From Neobacillus drentensis NBRC 102427 (GTDB taxonomy: Bacteria > Bacillota > Bacilli > Bacillales > Cytobacillaceae): DNA of 64,000 bases. Where the stretch lies: contig NZ_BCUX01000017.1 in assembly GCF_001591445.1 (NCBI RefSeq), positions 58,492-122,491 on the forward strand. Reading direction: 5' to 3'. The translations under genes and the position numbers were made by a program. Below the pieces are notes generated by a model that was given only the letters and a program-made list of their open reading frames with translations, was not told the DNA's origin and did not search any database. Below are positions 44,026 through 53,610 of the stretch, one piece after another; position 1 is the first letter of the stretch, and the number at the start of each line of letters is the position of its first letter.

Positions 44026-45055
44026 AACTAATATCCCCATATCTTAGAATCATTTCTTTTTCAATATGACTTGCCCGAATGCCAAACCTTGGCTGGACCA
44101 GTTCTACCTCTTCGCCAAGTAAAATCTTAATGGCCTGGTAAGGAATGTTAATTCCAGACAAACAACTAATGTGCATTCCACCGCTCATTCGCGGATTAAT
44201 TTCCAATAATTTTGGCACACCATGGTTGTTGTATTTCACCTGAATATTGAATACATATGGCAACCTAAACTCCTGATGAAAATCGTGAGCTAATTTAATG
44301 AGTTCCGCCTGTTCCACAAGCTCCCTCACTCTTCCATCCCCCTTCATCCGAGGAATCGCAGCATACAATTTTTCATGGGAAGATAGGCAATCAATACTAT
44401 ATTCTCTTCCTTCAAGGTATTCCAACACCATTAAATCAGGAAATGTATCTTGCTGGCTCAAAATTTCGCAGGCATGGGCATAGGGAATACGGAAACCAAT
44501 TCCATGATTGAAAAACTGGTCAATGGAAACGATTTGGTCGATTATGACCCGAAATCCGTTGGCACCTTCGCCTATCACCGGTTTAAAACAAACCGTATGG
44601 CCTTTTTCCTTAAGTTTTCTATATGCCATCTTAAAATCATCAATATTATTAACGACATAATAATCTGGTATTAGAGAATTGGCTGTCCCGCTTGAAAAAA
44701 TTTGATAGGTATCTGCTTTATTATCCATTGTCTCCATAAGCTTTGCATCCGGACAAACTAGCACTTTAACACCCAAAGCCTCAAACTCACTTAGCCTTTT
44801 TGAAATGAGGACATTTTCTTTCCGTGGGACAAAAATATCGATTCCGTGCTTCTGACAAAAATCAAGACAAAAATCAATATATTCCTCACCGGATATATCT
44901 GGCTCCACAAAGGCGTAATCACAATTTTGTAAATATAGGGCATCTTTGTTCGGATGTGTCCCATAAATGATAAATTTGCGGTTATCTTCATTGACCCGAA
45001 TCATATCAATGTAATGGGAAACCGTTGTAAACCATCTGTTAAACCAAATCTTCAT
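44024..45055 (-). CDS. ATP-grasp domain protein
   Basis: A 343-residue protein with a carbamoyl-phosphate-synthase-like ATP-grasp fold. An N-terminal PreATP-like part (KFIIYGTHPNKDALYLQ) is followed by GEGANGFRVII (glycine loop), DLMVLEYLEGREYSIDCL and KLLEINPRMSGG, which carries the metal-binding Asn. Such enzymes join a carboxylate to an amine, and stand-alone copies often make peptide-like or cell-wall compounds. The ATG at 45055 follows AAGGAAGAGGA; a longer form of 55 more codons overlaps the promoter region of the flavodoxin gene and is rejected. Confidence 0.82.
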   Translation of the reverse strand: MKIWFNRWFTTVSHYIDMIRVNEDNRKFIIYGTHPNKDALYLQNCDYAFVEPDISGEEYIDFCLDFCQKHGIDIFVPRKENVLISKRLSEFEALGVKVLVCPDAKLMETMDNKADTYQIFSSGTANSLIPDYYVVNNIDDFKMAYRKLKEKGHTVCFKPVIGEGANGFRVIIDQIVSIDQFFNHGIGFRIPYAHACEILSQQDTFPDLMVLEYLEGREYSIDCLSSHEKLYAAIPRMKGDGRVRELVEQAELIKLAHDFHQEFRLPYVFNIQVKYNNHGVPKLLEINPRMSGGMHISCLSGINIPYQAIKILLGEEVELVQPRFGIRASHIEKEMILRYGDIS

Positions 45056-45198
45056 TTGAATCCTCTTCCTTGTTGTATTAAGACCTTTTTCATTATTATC
45101 CAACTTGTTCTTTTTTATAAGCAAAATTTGACAAATAAATCCACCCAAGCGGGTGACTCGTCGAAAAATAGATAAAAGTCCTGTAGGTGAACACAAAA

Positions 45199-45225
45199 AA
45201 ACGTCCTGCAAAAGCAGCAACGTTT
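45199..45225 (-). terminator. Terminator of the flavodoxin gene
   Basis: AAACGT-GCTGC and GCAG-ACGTTT form an imperfect stem; read leftward, TTTTTG follows. Confidence 0.6.
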
Positions 45226-45251
45226 AATACGTATAAGCCTCAATCTAATCT

Positions 45252-45746
45252 CTATACAACGCTTTTAATATGATTTAATTTGGATGCAAATTCCTTGATG
45301 GCCTCATAATCTAAATTAGATTGATCGATGGTTGCACCGCTCACTTTTTTGACAATTTGTTTTTCTAGAAAATTCATTTCTGATAAGAGAAATTCTCCGC
45401 CAAATAATCCCATTGCGGCGGAATTTTTGCGCAATTCTTGTGGAAAGGCATTGTTAAATTGCTCAATCGCGCTCTCACCATCATGCATGCAGCAAAGAAA
45501 AAGACCAACGTCCTTCTCCAAAAGAGTGTCCAAATTGTTCTTGATAAACTGTTTTATTTTCCGTTGAATATTCCCTGCATGAATCGAACCGCCAATAATA
45601 ACGGTATCAAATTTAGCCAGATCAAACTTTTCTTTGTCCCGCTTCAAATCCACCGCTAAAACTTTTCCTTCAAGACCTTCAGTTAAAAAACTAACTGCTT
45701 TTTCTGTAGTCCCATGGGATGAGCAATACACAATTAAACATTTCAT
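45252..45746 (-). CDS. Flavodoxin-domain protein
   Basis: A 164-residue flavodoxin-fold protein. It has the FMN phosphate loop YCSSHGTTEK (8-17) and the later GSIHAGNIQ segment, as in menaquinone-dependent protoporphyrinogen oxidase (HemG)-like flavodoxins. It is a probable FMN electron carrier; the partner is unknown. Upstream a terminator-like hairpin lies in its own leader. Confidence 0.85.
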   Translation of the reverse strand: MKCLIVYCSSHGTTEKAVSFLTEGLEGKVLAVDLKRDKEKFDLAKFDTVIIGGSIHAGNIQRKIKQFIKNNLDTLLEKDVGLFLCCMHDGESAIEQFNNAFPQELRKNSAAMGLFGGEFLLSEMNFLEKQIVKKVSGATIDQSNLDYEAIKEFASKLNHIKSVV

Positions 45747-45784
45747 GTTCTATACCCCTCCTTCATAATCCATTACAAAAAAAC

Positions 45785-45810
45785 CGGCACATTTACTTGC
45801 AATCGTGCCG
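45785..45810 (-). terminator. Terminator-like hairpin in the flavodoxin leader
   Basis: Read leftward: CGGCAC and GTGCCG form the stem, followed by about eight T, then the AAGGAGGGG ribosome site and start of the flavodoxin gene 33 bases later. There is no obvious promoter between hairpin and gene, so it may be an attenuator. Confidence 0.55.
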
Positions 45811-45891
45811 AGTATGAAGATTTACTCTCATTATATAACTAAACTAAAACTCGCCCCGTGTAAATATTAGCAATATTATTACAATTCACAT

Positions 45892-45906
45892 TGGTGTCAA
45901 GCACCA
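45892..45906. repeat. Short palindromic repeat TGGTGTCAAGCACCA
   Basis: Same family as the copies at 29731 and 52013, with one base pair changed in the centre. It lies between the flavodoxin and PhoD-like genes. Confidence 0.6.
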
Positions 45907-45950
45907 ATTCCTTGAATAAAATGGAAGGAATTAATAGATGAGGTGGAGAT

Positions 45951-48029
45951 ATGAATCTTTTTGAGTTTCCTTTGATCTTATCCGGTCCTATTTTACGAAG
46001 AGTTGAACCGACACGTATTTATATTTGGATTGCGACTAGCAAACCGTATCAGATAAATGCTGAATTATATAAAATTGATAACATCAGCGGGGATCAGGAT
46101 TATCATTATCACACTCTCGAGACTGTTAATGAATTGACCACGATAAAGCTGGGAAAACAACTATATATAAATCTCGTAAAAGTCACGCCGATGAACGGAA
46201 CCTTTCCCTTAGATACTCTTCTTGGTTACAACTTACAGTTCGAACGCAATTCTGAGTTGCATGATTTAGAGAGTCTACAACTTCTTACCCCTGATCATCC
46301 CGAATCAATTGTATATGGTACCTTTAAATACCCTACTTTTCATATAAAAAGCGGGGAAACGAAGAGCAATATCCTATATGGCTCTTGTCGAAAACTCCAT
46401 GGTGCTGGTGAAGATACTCTCGCCCTTGCCGATACTATTCTTAAGCAAGAATATGAAAATATTAATAATCGTCCTGACTCTCTATTTCTCATGGGAGATC
46501 AAATATATGCCGATGATGTTGCCAATCCAATCATTAGGATAATTTCCAGTTTAGGTGATGCATTAATAGGACAAACGGAACCCCTTCACCAAGTCGACAG
46601 CCGTCTTGATCGAGAACCTTTCCGCACAGCACTCACCCAGATTAACGGCAGACAATATATCATTGAAAACTTATGCCAATTTACTTCCTCACAATCACAA
46701 AACCATCTAATGAAACTGGGCGAATTTTCTGCCATGTATTTATTATCCTGGAGTCCTGTGCTCTGGGAGGCAGCACAGGAGCAGCATTTATTTCAATCTT
46801 TTGACGAAGCGAAAAATGACAATTTGATCCATTTTGTCTTTCCGAATGAAGAGCGGAATCGAAAGGAATATAAGACGGATCAAAATCAACTCAAGTCTCG
46901 CTATCTCGAACAAGAGGAAACATTGATAACCACTCCTCCATCCCTTTATTCGGTTCGAAGGCTGCTCGCCAATATCCCAACCTACATGATCTTTGATGAC
47001 CACGACATTACCGATGATTGGAACATAACAGCCAACTGGAAAACCAATGTCTTTAATGCACTTTTAGGCCGGCATGTAATTGCCAATGGGCTCACCGCTT
47101 ACTGGGCCTTTCAAGGCTGGGGGAACGATCCGGATACCTTTGAAGATGACTTTCTTCAACTCATGAAGTCCTATTTGAAAACATTACGGAATGGGAACAT
47201 CCTAACTTCAAAACATGAAAAATGGGTTATAAACCTATGGAACTTCAATTCTTGGCATTTTGTCGCACCTACCCACCCTAAAGCGGTTTTTCTAGACACA
47301 CGAACACAACGGGAGTATGATTTAGAGCCCCAGCCAGTGAAATTCGGTCAAATCATTGAAGAAACAACCAGTACACCACAGCTTCTTAGTGAAATTGGCT
47401 GGTCACATGTAACAAACAAGTTACTCACCAGCGACTGGAATAGGAAAACTCCACTGATTGTTGTCTCAGCGACACCCGTTTATGGCATGGGTCTAATCGA
47501 GTCCTTCCTGCACGATTTTGTTTATCCTTTTAAAGTTCTAGGGGTAGATGTGCAAACATCCTTTGATTTCGAAGCGTGGAAATATAACGGCAGAGGCTTC
47601 ACCGAATTACTCAACCAAGTGGCGGAGTGGAATCCCTCACAGTGTATTTTTCTATCAGGTGACGTCCATTATGCCTCCGCCGTCAAAGCCACAGTAACAT
47701 TTGCCGATGGCCGAGAGCTGGATGTCCACCAGTTTACGAGCAGCCCTTTTAAAAATATGAGTTTTTCCGGTATTTGGGGTTCAATGATGAAAACGGTGAT
47801 TACCGTCAATTCTATGAAAAGAAAGAAGAAGGATATCCACCGCATTTGTGACCCTTCTTATACGATTACACATGTGGACGAGGAGGATGTTTCTAGACCA
47901 TTTTTATGGAAGGATCAATTAAGGTACCAGTTTTTGAGAAATAGCTCAATAATCGAAACCAACAACAATCTTGGACTTTTGTCGATATCAGCAGAGCAAA
48001 TTTCCAATAATCTCCACTCTAAACGTTAA
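45951..48029 (+). CDS. PhoD-like metallophosphatase
   Basis: A 692-residue protein with a PhoD-type calcineurin-like domain in its middle and C-terminal part. Metal motifs are LFLMGDQIYADD (179-190 region), YMIFDDHDITDDWN and FLSGDVHYASA, with HQFTSSPF near the end. It lacks the usual Tat signal of B. subtilis PhoD and starts with a long N-terminal domain of unknown fold, so it may be an intracellular or non-secreted relative. It hydrolyses a phosphodiester or monoester; the substrate is unknown. Confidence 0.8.
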   Translation: MNLFEFPLILSGPILRRVEPTRIYIWIATSKPYQINAELYKIDNISGDQDYHYHTLETVNELTTIKLGKQLYINLVKVTPMNGTFPLDTLLGYNLQFERNSELHDLESLQLLTPDHPESIVYGTFKYPTFHIKSGETKSNILYGSCRKLHGAGEDTLALADTILKQEYENINNRPDSLFLMGDQIYADDVANPIIRIISSLGDALIGQTEPLHQVDSRLDREPFRTALTQINGRQYIIENLCQFTSSQSQNHLMKLGEFSAMYLLSWSPVLWEAAQEQHLFQSFDEAKNDNLIHFVFPNEERNRKEYKTDQNQLKSRYLEQEETLITTPPSLYSVRRLLANIPTYMIFDDHDITDDWNITANWKTNVFNALLGRHVIANGLTAYWAFQGWGNDPDTFEDDFLQLMKSYLKTLRNGNILTSKHEKWVINLWNFNSWHFVAPTHPKAVFLDTRTQREYDLEPQPVKFGQIIEETTSTPQLLSEIGWSHVTNKLLTSDWNRKTPLIVVSATPVYGMGLIESFLHDFVYPFKVLGVDVQTSFDFEAWKYNGRGFTELLNQVAEWNPSQCIFLSGDVHYASAVKATVTFADGRELDVHQFTSSPFKNMSFSGIWGSMMKTVITVNSMKRKKKDIHRICDPSYTITHVDEEDVSRPFLWKDQLRYQFLRNSSIIETNNNLGLLSISAEQISNNLHSKR

Positions 48030-48056
48030 GAAGGCTCCATTTGAGCCTTCTTTGTT
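48028..48056. terminator. Terminator after the PhoD-like gene
   Basis: AAGAAGGCTC and GAGCCTTCTT with a 5-base loop, then TTGTTTTTA. It overlaps the stop codon and separates it from the convergent regulator gene. Confidence 0.8.
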
Positions 48057-48057
48057 T

Positions 48058-48786
48058 TTAATGATTATGTTGTTTGGATGCGCCTTTTACCAAATAAACC
48101 CGTTCAGGACGACCCACGGTTCCATAGGATAAATCCGCGGCAATTTTCTCCTCGGCCATTAGATGTTCTAGATATCTTCTGGCTGTTGTTCGGCTGGCAC
48201 CTATTTCTTTGGCCACCCATTCCGCCGTTAACCCGCAATCAACCTTTGAAAGGACCTCCAAAACCTTTTCAAGTGTAAGCGGATCAATCCCCTTCGGCAG
48301 GTATGGTTTTTCACTTAGAGATGGTTCTATTTCTTTTCGCAGCAGCTTGTCCACCTGCCGTTGGGTAACATCGAGATTTTCACTCCTCATTTCCACTAGC
48401 TTTGTATAATATTCCTGATACCTCAGCAGCGATTGTTTGAATCTCTCAAAAACGACCGGTTTAATAATATAATCAAACACACCAATGCTGATCGCCTCTT
48501 GAACCTTATCAATCTCTTTTGTGGCGGTAATCATGATGACATCCATTTGTTTACTTTGCTGCTTTGTTTCCTTAAGCAAATCAATACCATTCATGTCTGG
48601 AAAATATACATCCAACAAAATAAGGTCTGGTTGTAATAAATCAAGATAAGTCTTTGCTTCTAGATAACTAGCTGCAATACCGACTGTTTGGAAACCAGCA
48701 ATCTGTTCAATAAATCGTTTTTGAATTTCTGCAATCCGTAAGTCATCCTCAACTATTAACACTTCGATATCCGAATTCCGCTTCAT
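48058..48786 (-). CDS. CitB/DcuR-type response regulator
   Basis: A 242-residue response regulator. The receiver (1-120) has the acidic pair EDD near the start, the phospho-acceptor Asp in LILLDVYFPD, and Lys in IIKPVVF. The C-terminal half holds an HTH (LTAEWVAKEIGASRTTARRYLEHL), as in the CitT/DctR/MalR regulators of C4-dicarboxylate and citrate transport. The ATG overlaps the end of the sensor gene by 38 bases. With the sensor it should control the tctCBA transporter next to it. Confidence 0.92.
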   Translation of the reverse strand: MKRNSDIEVLIVEDDLRIAEIQKRFIEQIAGFQTVGIAASYLEAKTYLDLLQPDLILLDVYFPDMNGIDLLKETKQQSKQMDVIMITATKEIDKVQEAISIGVFDYIIKPVVFERFKQSLLRYQEYYTKLVEMRSENLDVTQRQVDKLLRKEIEPSLSEKPYLPKGIDPLTLEKVLEVLSKVDCGLTAEWVAKEIGASRTTARRYLEHLMAEEKIAADLSYGTVGRPERVYLVKGASKQHNH

Positions 48787-50374
48787 TCAAACACCCCCTG
48801 TGTTTTGGTATCGCTACTGTGAAGATTGTCCCTTCACCTTCTTGACAGGAAAAAGTAATATATCCGCCTAATCCCCTTATCGACTCCTTAACAAGACTTA
48901 ACCCGATTCCGGCATTGCTGTGATGACTTTTGGTCGAAAAGCCAGCTTGAAAAATTTGTTCACCCATGCTCGTGTCAATACCTTTCCCGTTATCCTCAAT
49001 TTCGATAATTAGGTCTTTTCCTAAGTCTGTTAGAAACAAAGAAACTTTCTTTTGTTCCTTCTCATTCTCTCTGACAGCTTCAAAAGCATTATTAACAAGG
49101 TTACCGATTATTGTCACTAACGCATCTCTACTGATTTCCGCTGGAATATCCTTAAAGCTGCTCTCGCGGTCGATAGTAAAATTAATTTTTAACTCACTGG
49201 ATAAACTAGCTTTACCTAAAATAAATCCTGCAATGATAGGGTCAGGAATTTCCTTCATTAAGAAGCTTATGAAACCCTGTGTGACATCCACTTCCTTGGA
49301 AATGAAATCAATCGCTTCTTTATAGGATCCAAGCTGAATCAAGCCAAGAAGTGTGTACAAACGGTTTGAATATTCATGTGTCTGAGCGCGTAAGCCTTCT
49401 GCATATGCCTTCACATGGGACAATTCCTGCATTAGATTGGAGAGCTCCGATTTATTTCTGAAGCTGGCAACAGCCCCAATTACTTCTTCCTTTTTATTAA
49501 AAATAGGAATACGATTCACCAAGAAGACCTCGTCTGAAATGGTCAATTCCCGATCATACTCCGCTTGCTCCGTCCGAACCACCTCATAAAGATGCGTATT
49601 TTCAAGTACATCATCAATCCTTTTGCCACGGAGCAGCACGTCATTCGGTACCTTGAGAATTTTATGTGCGGTTTCATTGACGACTGTAATTCGCCCGTCC
49701 GTATCAATGGCGATAATCCCCTCATGGATGGATTCTAAGATGGCATGTTTCTCCTGGTACATCCAAGCGATTTCTTTTGGTTCCAGTCCGAAAATCGCTC
49801 GTTTAATATTTAAAGAGATTAATAGTGCAGCTAGTAATCCTCCAAGTAAAATAATCATCGTTGTAATAAAAATTTTACTTCTAATCTTTGCAACTTCTTT
49901 TTCAATATCCGTTTGAAGATATCCTACTGAAACGACACCAATTATTTTGCCAGCACTAATAATAGGAGCTTTTCCCCGTAGAGAGGGCCCAAGGGTTCCA
50001 ATCGATTCAGAGATGACCGATTCTCCTTTAAATACTCGGGCATTATCCCCGCCAACCATTTTTTGTCCAATTCGGTTAGGCTCTGGATGAGAATAGCGTA
50101 TTTCGTTTCGATTTCCGATAACAATAAATTCCGCACCAACCTGTTTTCTTATTTTTTCTGCTAGCGGTTGAATAATGGCAGCCGGGTCGGAACTAGAAAA
50201 AGCTTTTTGAATCTCTGGCATATTGGAGATGGACTGTGCCACAGATAAGGCTTTCGTTCCTTTTTCGTGTTTAAGATTGGATTCCATAATATTTTTAAAA
50301 GTTATTTCAAAAATCCCGCCGATAAGGATGATTAATATAAAAATACCCAACATTAATTTTGTATGTAATCGCAT
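48749..50374 (-). CDS. CitA/DcuS-type sensor histidine kinase
   Basis: A 541-residue membrane kinase. An N-terminal helix and a periplasmic-type PAS sensor (about 35-165) are followed by a second helix (about 173-190), a cytoplasmic PAS and a kinase core. The His-containing segment AQTHEYSNRLYTLLGLIQLG, and the ATP-binding VTIIGNLVNNAFEAV and GKGIDTSMGEQIF mark the CitA/DcuS family, which sense citrate or C4-dicarboxylates. It is paired with the response regulator and follows the tct transporter. Confidence 0.93.
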   Translation of the reverse strand: MRLHTKLMLGIFILIILIGGIFEITFKNIMESNLKHEKGTKALSVAQSISNMPEIQKAFSSSDPAAIIQPLAEKIRKQVGAEFIVIGNRNEIRYSHPEPNRIGQKMVGGDNARVFKGESVISESIGTLGPSLRGKAPIISAGKIIGVVSVGYLQTDIEKEVAKIRSKIFITTMIILLGGLLAALLISLNIKRAIFGLEPKEIAWMYQEKHAILESIHEGIIAIDTDGRITVVNETAHKILKVPNDVLLRGKRIDDVLENTHLYEVVRTEQAEYDRELTISDEVFLVNRIPIFNKKEEVIGAVASFRNKSELSNLMQELSHVKAYAEGLRAQTHEYSNRLYTLLGLIQLGSYKEAIDFISKEVDVTQGFISFLMKEIPDPIIAGFILGKASLSSELKINFTIDRESSFKDIPAEISRDALVTIIGNLVNNAFEAVRENEKEQKKVSLFLTDLGKDLIIEIEDNGKGIDTSMGEQIFQAGFSTKSHHSNAGIGLSLVKESIRGLGGYITFSCQEGEGTIFTVAIPKHRGCLNEAEFGYRSVNS

Positions 50375-50401
50375 ACAAGCACCTCTACTTACATCATATA
50401 G

Positions 50402-50432
50402 AAAAAAACTCCTTAGAAAAAGGAGTTTTTTG
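50402..50432 (-). terminator. Terminator of tctCBA
   Basis: AAAAAACTCCTT and AAGGAGTTTTTT form the stem. It separates the transporter operon from the sensor gene. Confidence 0.8.
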
Positions 50433-50455
50433 TAATAATCTGAAATTTACATTAT

Positions 50456-51982
50456 TTAAGCTTCTTCATTTATAACGACACTTTTTCCTCTCATTTTCAT
50501 AATGACCGGAATAACTAGCCAAAGAACGGTCATAATTAAGAAACCTAAAGAAATTGGGCGGGTGAAAAACGGTCCAAAATCTCCATTTGAAATCGTTAAG
50601 GCCCTGCGCAGATTATTCTCAATCATTGGACCCAGTACAAGTCCTAACACCAATGGGGCGATTGGGTAATCATGTTTATTTAGAAAATAGCCAACTAAAC
50701 CGCAACCTACTAGTAGTAACAGATCATTAACCGAAACTTGAACCGCATAAACACCGAAAATAGAAATGGCAATAATAATTGGAATCAAATATTGCTTGGG
50801 TGTCTGAATGATTTTTGCAAACACCTTAACGAGCGGAAGGTTGAGAATTAACAACATGATATTTCCAATAAACATACTAGCAATCAACCCCCATGCTACC
50901 TGGGGATGATCTTCAAACAATAACGGTCCGGGCTGAACATTATACATCATCAGTGCCCCCATCAGGATCGCAGTAGTACCTGATCCAGGGATACCTAATG
51001 TTAATAATGGGATCATTGCTCCTCCTGAGGCGGCATTATTCGCAGATTCTGGTGCTGCCACACCGGCAATTGCTCCTTTTCCAAATTTCGATGGGTCTTT
51101 GGAAATCTTTTTTTCTAAAATATAAGAAAAAAAGGATGCGAGAGTTGCGCCTGCACCGGGTAAAATCCCGATAAAGAATCCTAAGATCGACCCTCTGGCA
51201 ATCGGTCCGGCAGACTCTTTCAACTCTTCTTTAGAAGGCAGCAAATTATTAATCTTTGCCATTTGTGTATCTTCTTCCTCTTTTTCTAAGATGGTTTTGA
51301 AAACTTCCCCAAGGGCAAATAATCCTACGGCAATCGTCAAGAATTCAATTCCTTGGTATAACCAGGGAATATCAAAAGTGAAACGGCCGATCCCTGAAAC
51401 ATTATCAATACCGATCGTAGCTAGCAGCAGCCCACTTACGGTCATAATTAATGCTTTTGTAACAGACTTTCCAGCCAACCCACTAACAGCTCCGAGTCCT
51501 AGGAGCATAAGCGAGAAATATTCAGCAGGTCCAAATTTTAGCGCTAGATCTGATAAAGGTTTCGCTAAGGCAATAAGCGCGATCAACGTAACAATTCCAG
51601 CCACAAACGAACCGATCGCAGCAATCGATAATGCACTCCCTGCTCGTCCCTTCTTAGCCATCTGATATCCATCCAATGTTGTGACTACCGACGAAGACTC
51701 TCCCGGCGTATTTAATAGAATAGAAGTAGTTGAACCTCCATACATGGCTCCGTAGTAGACACCGGCAAGGAGAATAATGGCACTAGTTGCCGCTTGCTCC
51801 GGGGGAAGCCCTCCCGTAATGGAAGCGGTAACAGGAATAAGCAACGCAACTCCGCTCATCGGACCAATCCCGGGTAATACCCCGACAGCGGTCCCAATCA
51901 AAACTCCAACAAAAGCAAAAAGTAAATTATACCAAATAAGTGCCGTACCGAAACCGTGCAGCAAATAATCAAGAGTATTCAA
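50456..51982 (-). CDS. tctA: Tripartite tricarboxylate transporter, large membrane subunit
   Basis: A 508-residue TctA-family protein with about twelve helices and the signature GVLPGIGPMSGVALLIPVTASITGGLPPE near the start, given here by its ends, and GSTTSILLNTPGESSSVVTTLDG. It is the channel of a TctABC uptake system for citrate or another tricarboxylate. The TTG at 51982 is chosen: it lies seven bases after GGGGGAAA, while an ATG there is out of frame and stops at once. Confidence 0.94.
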   Translation of the reverse strand: MNTLDYLLHGFGTALIWYNLLFAFVGVLIGTAVGVLPGIGPMSGVALLIPVTASITGGLPPEQAATSAIILLAGVYYGAMYGGSTTSILLNTPGESSSVVTTLDGYQMAKKGRAGSALSIAAIGSFVAGIVTLIALIALAKPLSDLALKFGPAEYFSLMLLGLGAVSGLAGKSVTKALIMTVSGLLLATIGIDNVSGIGRFTFDIPWLYQGIEFLTIAVGLFALGEVFKTILEKEEEDTQMAKINNLLPSKEELKESAGPIARGSILGFFIGILPGAGATLASFFSYILEKKISKDPSKFGKGAIAGVAAPESANNAASGGAMIPLLTLGIPGSGTTAILMGALMMYNVQPGPLLFEDHPQVAWGLIASMFIGNIMLLILNLPLVKVFAKIIQTPKQYLIPIIIAISIFGVYAVQVSVNDLLLLVGCGLVGYFLNKHDYPIAPLVLGLVLGPMIENNLRRALTISNGDFGPFFTRPISLGFLIMTVLWLVIPVIMKMRGKSVVINEEA

Positions 51983-52012
51983 TCCATTTCCCCCTTTCAT
52001 TCGAAAAAAACA

Positions 52013-52027
52013 TGGTGCCTGACACCA
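52013..52027. repeat. Short palindromic repeat TGGTGCCTGACACCA
   Basis: An exact copy of the motif at 29731, placed between tctB and tctA within the operon. Confidence 0.65.
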
Positions 52028-52039
52028 TCATTACCTCGA

Positions 52040-52492
52040 CTAAAACCAAATGGGCCACCCTGGAAGTGTTCCTTTTAATACTTCGACAAAGATGAAATAG
52101 ACAAGTCCAGAAAAACAGCCGGCGATGATTAGTGAGGTCAGCCATTTTGCTCGTTCCATTGTCTGAAAGCAGACAAAGAGAAATACAAAGGTTGTAATTA
52201 CATAGCCAACAGATTCTAGTGTTAAAATATAAACCAATGTGGCGATCAAGACGATGAGAAAAGGCTTATACTGCAATTTTTCATTTTTCTTTTCCTGCTT
52301 TTTTCCGTTAAATGTTTCATAAAATAATCGAATGCTTAAGATTGCTAACATTATTCCGAGAAAAAACGGAAAAATATCCGGGCCAACGACACTTCCATAG
52401 GAAGAACTTGCAATACTTCTGCTTCCGATAATAAATAAAACGGCTACAGCCAGAAACAATATCGCAGCGATGCGATCAAATTTAATGTCCAT
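52040..52492 (-). CDS. tctB: Tripartite tricarboxylate transporter, small membrane subunit
   Basis: A 150-residue TctB-family protein with four hydrophobic segments. The N-terminal FDRIAAILFLAVAVLFIIGS and the GSVVGPDIFPFFLGIMLAILSI segments are typical. The ATG at 52492 is chosen for its GGGGGAG site. It works with TctA and TctC. Confidence 0.88.
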   Translation of the reverse strand: MDIKFDRIAAILFLAVAVLFIIGSRSIASSSYGSVVGPDIFPFFLGIMLAILSIRLFYETFNGKKQEKKNEKLQYKPFLIVLIATLVYILTLESVGYVITTFVFLFVCFQTMERAKWLTSLIIAGCFSGLVYFIFVEVLKGTLPGWPIWF

Positions 52493-52568
52493 CCACGATT
52501 CTCCCCCATCCAACTTTTTCAAAAAAATATAAAGGAAGGAGAAAGCCGTTCCTTCCCTCTTGGATTAC

Positions 52569-53597
52569 CTACTTCTGCATTCCTAATGCTTCTAATAATT
52601 GCTGTACTTGTGTTTCCTGATCAGCTAAGAACTTTTTAAAATCTGCCCCATTTTTATACTCTAACTCCCAGCCTTGTGTCTCAACTTCTTTTTTCCATTC
52701 CGGGGATTGAACTAACTTATCAATGGCTTTTTCCCAATAAGCTTTTGCTTCTGCAGACATTTTTTCTGGGCCAAATACACCGCGCCAAATCGTAAATTCC
52801 GCTTCTACACCTTGTTCCTTGGCAGTAGGAACATCTTTAAAATCGCCTGACAAACGTTCCGCTGAGGTAATTGCCAGCACTCGAACCTTTCCAGCTTTAA
52901 GGAATTCTTTTACACTCGATGCATCAGTTCCAATAACATCTGCGTTTCCTCCAAGTAAGGCCGTAATCGCTTCGCCACCGCCGTCATAAGAAACATATTT
53001 AATTTTGGTTGGGTCAACCCCATATTTAAAGGCTGGTAGAATGGAAACTAAGTGGTCCATCGAGCCTGGTGCGGAGCCACCGGCAAACGTTAACTTCGTT
53101 GAATCCTTCTTCACTTCTTCAAGGACTGATTTTAGATCTTTAAATTTTGAATCAGTTTTAACAACAATTGCACCGTAGTCTTTCGTAAGCTGTGCTAATG
53201 GCGTTGTATTCTTATACCCGTATGGGCTATTTCCTTCCTTCTTTAAATTGTTAATAATAATCGGCGGCGAATTGACAAAGAGCATGTCGTTATTTTCCAC
53301 CTGCTGGGTTGCATATTCAGCCATAAAAACCGCTCCACCGCCGCCAGGCTTATTCTCAACTGTTAACGGCTGCTTGACTAGCTTGGTTTCACTTAATACT
53401 TTTGTGAACGAGCGAGCAGTTAAATCCCAGCCTCCACCAGCTCCAGATGGAGCAACAACGCTAATGGCTTTTGTTGGATAACCGGTTCCTTCCTCTTTTT
53501 TACTTGTACTTGCTGTCTCTTTACTGCTGCAAGCCCCCAAACTTAATGCCAAAGCACCTGCACACATTACTGCTGAAATTCTTTTGATCGAAAACAT
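52569..53597 (-). CDS. tctC: Tripartite tricarboxylate transporter, binding lipoprotein
   Basis: A 342-residue TctC/Bug-family binding protein. Its lipobox is SLGAC near residue 23. The ligand segments KAISVVAPSGAGGGWDLTAR and AGGSAPGSMDHL fit this family, in which the ligand is held mainly by main-chain contacts. It delivers tricarboxylates to TctAB. It is the first gene of tctCBA and lies 13 bases behind a cre site. Confidence 0.93.
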   Translation of the reverse strand: MFSIKRISAVMCAGALALSLGACSSKETASTSKKEEGTGYPTKAISVVAPSGAGGGWDLTARSFTKVLSETKLVKQPLTVENKPGGGGAVFMAEYATQQVENNDMLFVNSPPIIINNLKKEGNSPYGYKNTTPLAQLTKDYGAIVVKTDSKFKDLKSVLEEVKKDSTKLTFAGGSAPGSMDHLVSILPAFKYGVDPTKIKYVSYDGGGEAITALLGGNADVIGTDASSVKEFLKAGKVRVLAITSAERLSGDFKDVPTAKEQGVEAEFTIWRGVFGPEKMSAEAKAYWEKAIDKLVQSPEWKKEVETQGWELEYKNGADFKKFLADQETQVQQLLEALGMQK

Positions 53598-53610
53598 TTC
53601 ATTTCCCCCT

